Assembly (NCBI GenBank): GCA_029570245.1
Contig: JAKQSH010000289.1
Location: forward strand, 1-5,787
Direction of reading: 5' to 3'
DNA: 5,787 nucleotides
Source of the DNA: Deltaproteobacteria bacterium
GTDB lineage: Bacteria > Myxococcota_A > SURF-8
Every line of letters starts with the position of its first letter. Position 1 is the first letter of the stretch. Shown in pieces: positions 1-5,576 of the stretch. The notes beneath the pieces were generated by a model. It ran no database searches and was not told the DNA's origin. It saw nothing but the letters and a program-made list of their open reading frames with translations. Made by a program: the position numbers and the translations under genes.

Positions 1-69
1 CTGGCCACGTTATACCCGGCGTGGCAGGCGGCCAGAACCAACCCTGTTGACGGCCTGAGAAACGAATAG
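1..69 (+). CDS. lolC/lolE: Lipoprotein-releasing ABC transporter permease (LolC/LolE family), C-terminal end only
   Basis: Frame 1 is open from the window edge and gives 23 residues ending in TAG at 67-69. The peptide reads LATLYPAWQAARTNPVDGLR then NE. The pattern LATLYPA-x-x-A-x-x-x-x-P-V-x-x-L-R is the usual end of FtsX-like permeases of the LolC/LolE/MacB type. It covers the end of the last membrane helix and the short cytoplasmic tail. In the family, this permease works with LolD in the inner membrane to hand mature lipoproteins to the LolA chaperone. The lolD gene begins on the very next base, which supports the Lol assignment over other FtsX-fold permeases. The fragment is too short to tell LolC from LolE, or to tell whether this organism uses one permease gene or two. 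The start lies outside the window. Confidence 0.85.
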   Translation: MATLYPAWQAARTNPVDGLRNE

Positions 70-822
70 ATGCAGATGAGTTCCGATATCAGAACAGAAA
101 ACCCTGCGGGCGCAACAGTCCCGATGATTGAGGTAAGAAACCTCGACAAGGACTACACGCTTGAAGGTCGCACCATAAAAGTCCTGCATAAGCTCGATTT
201 TCGCGCAGAAGCCGGAGAAAAAATTTCCATCATCGGCAAATCCGGTGTCGGAAAAAGCACGCTGCTGCATGTTCTCGGTACACTTGACGAGCCGACATCC
301 GGCAATGTCTTGTACGACGGTCAGGACGTGTTCAGATTCGGAGAGAAGCGCCTGGCGGCCTTCAGAAACCAGAGCATCGGCTTTGTTTTTCAGTTCCACT
401 ACCTGCTTCCAGACTTCAGCGCATTAGAAAACGTTGCAATGCCGTGCCTGATCGGCAACAAGAAGCCGGCCGAAGCCCGCGCCCGCGCCGGAGAAATACT
501 TGCCGAAGTGGGTCTGGCCGACAGAATGAGTCACAGACCCGGAGAACTTTCCGGTGGTGAACAGCAGCGAGTCGCAATAGCCAGAGCGCTGGTTATGAAT
601 CCCAAAGTGCTGCTGGCCGACGAGTTGACGGGAAACCTCGACAGCGGAACCAGTCGCGGCATACACGAACTTCTGCACCGCCTTAACGAAACACATCACA
701 CTACCATTATAGTTGTCACCCACGATCAGCATCTGGCCGACGGCATGCAGAAGAGATATCTGCTCGATGAAGGCAGGCTTTTCGACCGCGACGCGACCCC
801 GGTTGTCGGGGAGGTCCGATAA
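70..822 (+). CDS. lolD: Lipoprotein-releasing system ATP-binding protein LolD
   Basis: A 250-residue ABC ATPase that would drive LolC/E-dependent release of lipoproteins from the inner membrane, acting on the cytoplasmic side. Motifs in order: Walker A GKSGVGKST (56-64), Q-loop around Q108, the LolD-typical stretch FQFHYLLPDFSALENVAMP (107-125), signature LSGGEQQR (160-167), Walker B LLADE (181-185), D-loop GNLDS (188-192) and switch His in VVTHD (215-219). The FHxLLPDFxALENV stretch separates LolD from other MacB-like ATPases. Position 186, after the catalytic Glu185, is Leu (TTG at 625-627), where the family almost always has Pro in ADEPTGNLD. The start at 70 directly follows the permease stop and has a weak GAGA at 57-60. 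It gives an N-terminus roughly 15 residues longer than E. coli LolD. Met3 (76) or Met19 (124, just before the first strand, no ribosome site seen) are alternatives. The last codons carry the bamA ribosome site. Confidence 0.95.
   Translation: MQMSSDIRTENPAGATVPMIEVRNLDKDYTLEGRTIKVLHKLDFRAEAGEKISIIGKSGVGKSTLLHVLGTLDEPTSGNVLYDGQDVFRFGEKRLAAFRNQSIGFVFQFHYLLPDFSALENVAMPCLIGNKKPAEARARAGEILAEVGLADRMSHRPGELSGGEQQRVAIARALVMNPKVLLADELTGNLDSGTSRGIHELLHRLNETHHTTIIVVTHDQHLADGMQKRYLLDEGRLFDRDATPVVGEVR
808..815 (+). promoter_or_regulatory. Strong ribosome binding site for bamA inside the lolD 3' end
   Basis: GGGGAGGT lies 7 bases before the ATG at 823 and contains the core GGAGG, a near-ideal Shine-Dalgarno. 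It is embedded in the last lolD codons (Gly-Glu-Val). The lolD stop TAA at 820-822 abuts the bamA ATG, so the arrangement favours re-initiation or coupled translation. It fixes the bamA start. Confidence 0.85.
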
Positions 823-3195
823 ATGCACCGCCTGCTGCTTATCATATTTATTGCGCTTTTGCTGTTTTCTTCGCTGCATCTGCATGCTTCTGCCCAGGCC
901 GCCGGTCTGAACATAACCGAAATAAAAATCGACGGACTGCAACGTGTTGAAGAAGCGTCAGTGAGAAAAGTGCTAAAAAGCAATGAAGGCTATCCGTACA
1001 GTTCCGACATGATTTCGGATGATATCAGAGCGATATACAAGCTGGGCTATTTTTCCGACGTGATCGTTGCGAAAGAAGACACCGACGAAGGTATACGCCT
1101 GATTTACACAATCAGAGAAAGACCGTCCATCCGCAACGTCAAGCTGGAAGGAAACGACGACGTAAAGGATGACGACATAGAAGAAGTGCTGGACGTTAAA
1201 AAACACCAGGTGCTTTCATATGACAAGCTGAAACGCAACGCCGAAAAAATCCGCAACGTGTACATCGACAAAGGCTTTTTCCTTGCCGACGTTGATTTTA
1301 AAGTGAAGGAAGTCGATGAAAACCGGGTAGATGTCGTCTTTGTTATGAACGAACGCGCCAAGGTGCAGGTCAAGAAGATCATTCTTCAGGGAAACAAAAA
1401 GATTCCCGACAAGGAACTGCTGGGCGTAATGATGACCAAGGTGGCCGATCCTTTCTCTTTCATCAACAACAGCGGAAAATTCCGGCAGGAAATTCTTGAA
1501 CGCGATGCCTTTATGATAGGCAACTATTACGCCGACCACGGCTACATCAACGCCAAAGTATCGCCGCCGGAAGTCTATATTTCGCCAGACAGACGCTGGA
1601 TTTATCTGACAATAAAAATCCAGGAAGGCGAGTCTTACAACATGGGGGAAGTGGATTTTCAGGGTGAACTTATCTTCCCGAAAGAAAATCTGCACAAAAT
1701 GATGACGCTCAAAAAGGGCGAAGTCTTCAATCGTTCAATTTTCATGCGAGACATGGAAGCGGTGGCAAACCTTTATAAAGACAAAGGTTACGCTTACGCC
1801 AACGTCACGCCGCTTACGACCGAACACAAAGAAGAACGCATCGTCGATGTGGTTTTCGATATTGAAAGAGGCCAGAAAGTTTATATCGAACGAATTGAGA
1901 TCGTCGGCAACACCAAAACCCGCGACAAGGTCATACGCCGCGAAATGCGCATTTCCGAAGGCGATCTCTACAGCGCGACCGGAATTAATCAGAGTAAGCG
2001 CCGCATTTACCAGCTGGGATATTTCGAAACCGTCGATGTCACAGAGCGTCCCGGTTCGGGCCCGGACAACATCATTCTGACAGTAAAAGTAAAGGAGCAG
2101 CGCACCGGAACCTTCCAGCTCGGATTCGGCTTCAGCTCGCTGGAAAACTTCGTCTTCCAGTCGCAGATCAGCCAGAACAACCTGCTGGGGCGCGGTCAGA
2201 CGCTGTCATTGAACGCGCAGGTTTCAGGAGTGCGCAAGCAGTTCCAGTTGCATTTCTTTGAGCCTTACACCTTCGACACTAAAATCCAGACCGGCTTCAC
2301 GGTTTTCAATCAATCATATACATATCCGCGCCAGGGCGATTTCGGAACCTATTCGCGCACGATGTGGGGCGGCGATTTCACAATCGGATACCCGTTCTGG
2401 GACGACGTAGCTCTTTATCTCACATACGAAATCAAGCGCGTCGATATGGACGTTGACAATCTGGTGCATCTGCACCTGTTCAAAGACGGCCTCACCTCGA
2501 GCTTCACCGGAACGGCGCAGTGGGATACCCGCGACAACCGCCTCTATCCAACCGACGGCATGCTGCACCGCTTCAGCGTCGAATATGCCGACAGCTACAC
2601 CGGTTCCGATATCGAATTTCTCAAGCTTACGCTGCTGGACAATATATTTATTCCGATCTGGTGGAAATTCGTCTTCAAGCTCAACCTCGAAATCGGTTAT
2701 GTAACATCTCTTGAAGAACCTTTTGCCGACAAGAGAGGCGGCAAGGACTTCCCCGGAGTTCCACTGGCGGAACGCTATCTTTTAGGCGGTATATACTCCA
2801 TACGCGGCTTCGAATACGGCTCCATCTCGCCCAGCATCGACGTTATACCGCAGGACGATCCCGCAGGATATCCGGTTAGATACCGCATCGGCGGCAACAA
2901 GCAGCTTATTACCAACTGGGAAATCGAATTCCCGGTCATCGAGCAGGCCGGCGTCAAATGGGTCTTTTTCTTCGACGCAGGCAACACCTGGGCTGAAGAC
3001 GAGCAGTTCTTTTACCTGGGCCAGTCAGACGTGAACGAATGGGACCTGCCGCTGGGTCTTTACATGAGCTGCGGCTTCGGTTTCCGCTGGTATTCGCCCA
3101 TGGGGCCGCTGCGCTTCGAGTGGGGAATCCCCATCACCAAGCGCCCGGAAGACGACAACATCAGCTTCGAATTCTCGATTGGAAACGTATTCTGA
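823..3195 (+). CDS. bamA: Outer membrane protein assembly factor BamA (Omp85, five POTRA domains)
   Basis: A 790-residue Omp85 protein, close to the length of E. coli BamA (810). It is the core of the BAM machine that folds and inserts beta-barrel proteins into the outer membrane. Residues 1-26 form a signal peptide: a short HR n-region, a Leu/Ile-rich core, and cleavage after Ala24 or Ala26. Five POTRA repeats follow at about 29-101, 102-180, 181-270, 271-352 and 353-428. Each opens with an I-x-x-I/V-x-(hydrophobic)-x-G strand (for example IKIDG, VKLEG, IILQG, VDFQG, IEIVG) and most contain a LY-x-x-(K/L)GY helix-turn. The 16-strand barrel spans about 429-790. It has the WDTRDN motif (567-572), the loop-6 lid motif IRGF (660-663, the (V/I)RG(F/Y) of the family), the SPMGPLRF strand (758-765) and a terminal Phe in the beta-signal. 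The only Cys is C750, so the loop-6 disulfide of E. coli BamA is absent. It lies between lolD and skp, the usual setting. Confidence 0.97.
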   Translation: MHRLLLIIFIALLLFSSLHLHASAQAAGLNITEIKIDGLQRVEEASVRKVLKSNEGYPYSSDMISDDIRAIYKLGYFSDVIVAKEDTDEGIRLIYTIRERPSIRNVKLEGNDDVKDDDIEEVLDVKKHQVLSYDKLKRNAEKIRNVYIDKGFFLADVDFKVKEVDENRVDVVFVMNERAKVQVKKIILQGNKKIPDKELLGVMMTKVADPFSFINNSGKFRQEILERDAFMIGNYYADHGYINAKVSPPEVYISPDRRWIYLTIKIQEGESYNMGEVDFQGELIFPKENLHKMMTLKKGEVFNRSIFMRDMEAVANLYKDKGYAYANVTPLTTEHKEERIVDVVFDIERGQKVYIERIEIVGNTKTRDKVIRREMRISEGDLYSATGINQSKRRIYQLGYFETVDVTERPGSGPDNIILTVKVKEQRTGTFQLGFGFSSLENFVFQSQISQNNLLGRGQTLSLNAQVSGVRKQFQLHFFEPYTFDTKIQTGFTVFNQSYTYPRQGDFGTYSRTMWGGDFTIGYPFWDDVALYLTYEIKRVDMDVDNLVHLHLFKDGLTSSFTGTAQWDTRDNRLYPTDGMLHRFSVEYADSYTGSDIEFLKLTLLDNIFIPIWWKFVFKLNLEIGYVTSLEEPFADKRGGKDFPGVPLAERYLLGGIYSIRGFEYGSISPSIDVIPQDDPAGYPVRYRIGGNKQLITNWEIEFPVIEQAGVKWVFFFDAGNTWAEDEQFFYLGQSDVNEWDLPLGLYMSCGFGFRWYSPMGPLRFEWGIPITKRPEDDNISFEFSIGNVF

Positions 3196-3227
3196 TTCAA
3201 CCATACACAATACGCAGAAGCATAAAG

Positions 3228-3234
3228 AAAGGGA
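3228..3234 (+). promoter_or_regulatory. Ribosome binding site for skp/ompH
   Basis: AAAGGGA ends 6 bases before the ATG at 3241, inside the 45-base gap between bamA and skp. The rest of the gap (3196-3227) is A/C-rich. It shows no convincing -35/-10 pair and no stem-loop, so read-through from bamA is the simplest reading. Confidence 0.7.
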
Positions 3235-3240
3235 CCGAAA

Positions 3241-3783
3241 ATGAAAACCAGAAGCATCATCATCGCGCTGCTTGCAGCTGTGCTTATTATTCCCGCCGGA
3301 CGCGCCATAGCCGCCGAGGCAAAAATCGGCTACGTCGATCTTCAGAAGGCACTGCTCGAAGTGGAAGAAGGCAAAACCGCAAAATCAAGCCTTCAGGTAT
3401 ACTTCGAAGAAAAACAGAAAATGCTCGACGCCGAATCGACACGTCTGCAGCAGGCAAAAGACGACCTTGAAAAACAGGCCATGGCTATTTCTCCAGAAGT
3501 TTACAAACAGAAAGAAACCGACCTGCAGAAACAGCTTATCGAAGCCCAGAAGCTTTATTACAATCTTCAGATGGAGCTTAAGCAGAAAGAACAGGACGCC
3601 GTTGCGCCCATCCTCGACAAGATGCAGGTCATTCTTAAGGATGTCGCCGAAAAAGAGGGCTACGATCTCATTCTCGACAAAAACAGCTCAGGCATCGTTT
3701 ATGCTCCAATGAAATATGATCTTACCGCTCAGCTCATCCGCCTTTACGACGAACGCTTCGGCAAGAAGGGCGCAAAGAAATAA
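3241..3783 (+). CDS. skp: Periplasmic chaperone Skp/OmpH family protein
   Basis: A 180-residue protein with a signal peptide (MKTR n-region, hydrophobic stretch about 6-18, Ala-Ile-Ala cleavage after residue 24), giving a mature protein of about 156 residues, normal for Skp/OmpH. The mature N-terminus has the family strand KIGYVDLQKAL (28-38). A charged, Gln/Lys/Glu-rich coiled coil follows, about 42-82 out and 90-127 back, with a probable tip at ISPEVYKQ (83-90). The C-terminal part has the conserved KEGYDLILDKN strand (138-148) followed by GIVYAPMKYDLTAQLIRLYDE (151-171). Skp trimers hold unfolded outer-membrane proteins in the periplasm and deliver them to BamA, whose gene lies just upstream. 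The basic GKKGAKK tail is common in the family. There are no cysteines, and a ribosome site lies 6 bases before the start. Confidence 0.93.
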   Translation: MKTRSIIIALLAAVLIIPAGRAIAAEAKIGYVDLQKALLEVEEGKTAKSSLQVYFEEKQKMLDAESTRLQQAKDDLEKQAMAISPEVYKQKETDLQKQLIEAQKLYYNLQMELKQKEQDAVAPILDKMQVILKDVAEKEGYDLILDKNSSGIVYAPMKYDLTAQLIRLYDERFGKKGAKK

Positions 3784-3794
3784 CTCCGATAAAC

Positions 3795-3799
3795 GGGGA
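3795..3799 (+). promoter_or_regulatory. Ribosome binding site that sets the lpxD start
   Basis: GGGGA lies 6 bases before the ATG at 3806. The lpxD frame is also open upstream to an ATG at 3716 inside skp. Only the 3806 start has a ribosome site and begins with the typical LpxD N-terminus, so this site decides between them. Confidence 0.75.
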
Positions 3800-3805
3800 C
3801 GCGCA

Positions 3806-4810
3806 ATGAAACTGTCTGAACTCGTCAAAGAGGTCGGCGGCCTTTTCGAAGGCCCCAGCGACCCGGAGATAAGCGGAGTCGGCACGCTGGAAGACGCCGG
3901 CCCGTCGGAAGTGGCGTTCTATCAGGATGAACGTTACCGCAATGAGCTGGTACACACCAACGCAGCGGCGGTCTTCGTGAAGAACAAAGTCGAAGGCGTA
4001 AGGGTAATGCAAATCATGCACCTTACGCCCTATCTGGCTTTTGCCCGCGCCATGCGCATTTTCCATCCGCCGTCAAGGCCCGAACCCGGAATTTCTCCGC
4101 TGGCCACAGTTGAAGGAGCCGAAATCGGCACAGGCTCAACGGTTTTGCCCTATGCTTTCATCGGCCCCGGAAGTCGCCTTGGCCGCAACTGCATCGTGCA
4201 TCCATATGCATATATCGGCCCGAATGTGCGTATGAAAGATGATTGTATCGTTTTCCCGCATGTCAGCATCCGCGAAGGAACACGTATAGGGAACCGCTGC
4301 ATATTTCAGGATGGTTGCCGCATCGGAACCGACGGATTCGGTTTCGCAGTGGAAGAAAACGGCAAGCTGCTTAAAATTCCGCAGGTCGGCAGTGTCGTAA
4401 TCGAAGACGACGTGGAAATCGGAGCAAACTGCTGCATCGACCGCGCAACGCTGTCAATGACACTGATCGGAGCAGACACCAAGTTCGACAACCTGGTCCA
4501 GATCGGACACAACGTGCGCATCGGCAAGGGCTGCCGACTGGTGGCGCAGGTAGGCATAGCCGGTTCGTCACGACTCGGCGACAACGTGATTCTGGCTGGA
4601 CAGGTCGGAGTAGCCGACCACATCACAATCGGAGACAACGCCACTGTCGGCGCGAAATCGGGAGTTACACGCGATCTTGCCGGAGGCAGCCTTTATGTGG
4701 GCTTTCCGGCAATTCCATATAATCAGTGGCGGGCCATTCAACACCGTCTGATTCATCCCGACCAGCCCGAAAAGGAAAACAATGTCGATCCATCCGACAG
4801 CCATAGTTGA
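3806..4810 (+). CDS. lpxD: UDP-3-O-(3-hydroxyacyl)glucosamine N-acyltransferase LpxD
   Basis: A 334-residue cytoplasmic enzyme for the third step of lipid A synthesis. It transfers a 3-hydroxyacyl chain from ACP to the 2-amino group of UDP-3-O-acyl-glucosamine. The N-terminal uridine-binding domain (about 1-95) has the usual layout MKLSELVKEVGG...ISGVGTLEDAGPSEVAF. Residues about 97-290 are a left-handed beta-helix of hexapeptide repeats of the (I/V)G-x-x-x-x type. Family landmarks are GTDGFGF (174-180), IPQVGSVVIEDDVEIGA (191-207), IDRATL (211-216) and DNLVQIGHNV (228-237), with catalytic His235. The segment AGGSLYVGFPAIPYNQWR (292-309) leads into the C-terminus. The tail (about 317-334) is Pro/Ser/Asp-rich rather than the second amphipathic helix usual in LpxD. 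The residue aligned by eye with the E. coli acyl ruler Met290 is Gly286. There are seven cysteines. The gene starts 22 bases after skp and its end overlaps lpxA by 29 bases. Confidence 0.96.
   Translation: MKLSELVKEVGGLFEGPSDPEISGVGTLEDAGPSEVAFYQDERYRNELVHTNAAAVFVKNKVEGVRVMQIMHLTPYLAFARAMRIFHPPSRPEPGISPLATVEGAEIGTGSTVLPYAFIGPGSRLGRNCIVHPYAYIGPNVRMKDDCIVFPHVSIREGTRIGNRCIFQDGCRIGTDGFGFAVEENGKLLKIPQVGSVVIEDDVEIGANCCIDRATLSMTLIGADTKFDNLVQIGHNVRIGKGCRLVAQVGIAGSSRLGDNVILAGQVGVADHITIGDNATVGAKSGVTRDLAGGSLYVGFPAIPYNQWRAIQHRLIHPDQPEKENNVDPSDSHS
4771..4776 (+). promoter_or_regulatory. Ribosome binding site for lpxA inside lpxD
   Basis: AAAGGA ends 5 bases before the ATG at 4782 and lies wholly within lpxD codons. 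It supports the start that overlaps lpxD by 29 bases, and suggests that ribosomes finishing lpxD help initiate lpxA. Confidence 0.75.
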
Positions 4811-5561
4811 TCCTGCCGCACACATAAGCGAATCGGCGGACATCGGTCCGTACTGCATAATCGGTCCGCATGTCGAAATCGAAGCCGACTGCGAGCTGCA
4901 CGGGCACGTCATAGTTCAGGGACATACGCACATCGGGCGCGGAAACCGGATTTTTCACCACAGCGCCATCGGCAATCCACCGCAGGATATAAAATACGCC
5001 GGAGAACCGACTGCCGTTGAAATCGGAGAAGGCAACATTATCCGCGAATTCGTGACGGTCAACTGCGGCACGATTCACGGCGGCGGCACGACACGCATCG
5101 GCAGCGGATGTTTCATCATGGCTTACTGCCACATTGCGCACGATTGCATGCTTGAAAACAACGTCATCATGGCAAACTGCGCCACACTGGCCGGTCATGT
5201 TCATATAGCCGAACGTGTAAACTTCGGCGGACTGGCGGCGGTGCATCAGTTCGCACGCATCGGACGGCTGGCCTTCATAGGCGGAGGAGCCATGGTGCGC
5301 CGCGACGTTCCGCCATTCGTCATCGCACGCGGCGACCGCGCACGAATTGTCGGACTCAACCGTGTGGGCCTTGAACGCAACGGATTTTCGCCTGACAGAA
5401 TAGAAAAGATCGAATACATTTACCGCCTGCTGTGGAGAAACGACTGCGACTCCGGCATCCCTGAACTGGCGCAGGATTTTGCATCCGATGAGGACGCGCA
5501 GGAAATTTTCGCTTTTATAAAAGACACACGAATCGGCATCAGCCCGCCGCGAGAAGACTGA
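4782..5561 (+). CDS. lpxA: Acyl-[ACP]-UDP-N-acetylglucosamine O-acyltransferase LpxA
   Basis: A 259-residue cytoplasmic trimeric acyltransferase, close to E. coli LpxA (262). It catalyses the first step of lipid A synthesis, moving a 3-hydroxyacyl chain from ACP to the 3-OH of UDP-GlcNAc. The start MSIHPTAIVDPAAHI and the following hexapeptide repeats (about 3-185) build the left-handed beta-helix. Landmarks are IGNPPQDIKYAGEPT (63-77, Lys71 matching E. coli Lys76), HIAHDC (117-122) with catalytic His120, LAGHV with His139, AVHQF with His155, and DVPPFVIARGD (175-185). A helical C-terminal domain (about 190-259) begins GLNRVGLERNGFS. Two details stand out. Cys95 sits where the family usually has Arg in the (N/H)RGT motif. 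Gly168 sits at the position I align with the E. coli Gly173 hydrocarbon ruler, consistent with a C14-type or longer chain. fabZ, commonly found just upstream, is absent. The stop is 15 bases from the end of a convergent gene. Confidence 0.96.
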   Translation: MSIHPTAIVDPAAHISESADIGPYCIIGPHVEIEADCELHGHVIVQGHTHIGRGNRIFHHSAIGNPPQDIKYAGEPTAVEIGEGNIIREFVTVNCGTIHGGGTTRIGSGCFIMAYCHIAHDCMLENNVIMANCATLAGHVHIAERVNFGGLAAVHQFARIGRLAFIGGGAMVRRDVPPFVIARGDRARIVGLNRVGLERNGFSPDRIEKIEYIYRLLWRNDCDSGIPELAQDFASDEDAQEIFAFIKDTRIGISPPRED

Positions 5562-5576
5562 GCGACAACAACGCAA

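Noticed and set aside
124..126. Alternative lolD start at Met19
   Set aside because: It would give a length closer to E. coli LolD, but no Shine-Dalgarno precedes it, and the ATG at 70 directly follows the permease stop with a weak GAGA upstream. It is kept as a possibility in the gene entry.
424..942. Antisense open frame across the lolD/bamA junction
   Set aside because: It overlaps two conserved genes, carries no recognisable motif, and crosses the strong bamA ribosome site. It is a shadow frame.
3196..3240. Possible promoter in the bamA-skp gap
   Set aside because: TTCAAC and CATAAA are the nearest matches to -35 and -10, but they are poor and spaced about 19 bases apart. There is not enough to call a promoter.
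3716..3805. Upstream in-frame extension of lpxD starting inside skp
   Set aside because: The extra 30 residues are skp codons read in another frame, have no ribosome site, and precede the normal LpxD N-terminus MKLSELV. The ATG at 3806 has GGGGA at the right distance.
4769..4780. GAAAAGGAAAAC as a possible ribosomal slippage site at the end of lpxD
   Set aside because: It is not a proper slippery heptamer, and neither alternative frame downstream gives a sensible LpxD tail. The AAAGGA is better explained as the lpxA ribosome site.
4665..5576. Long open frame (303 codons) on the - strand opposite lpxA and the lpxD end
   Set aside because: It is fully antisense to two confidently identified genes, has only a TTG-type start at its 5' edge, and its translation shows no domain, signal peptide or family motif. 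It is a composition shadow of the hexapeptide-repeat codons.
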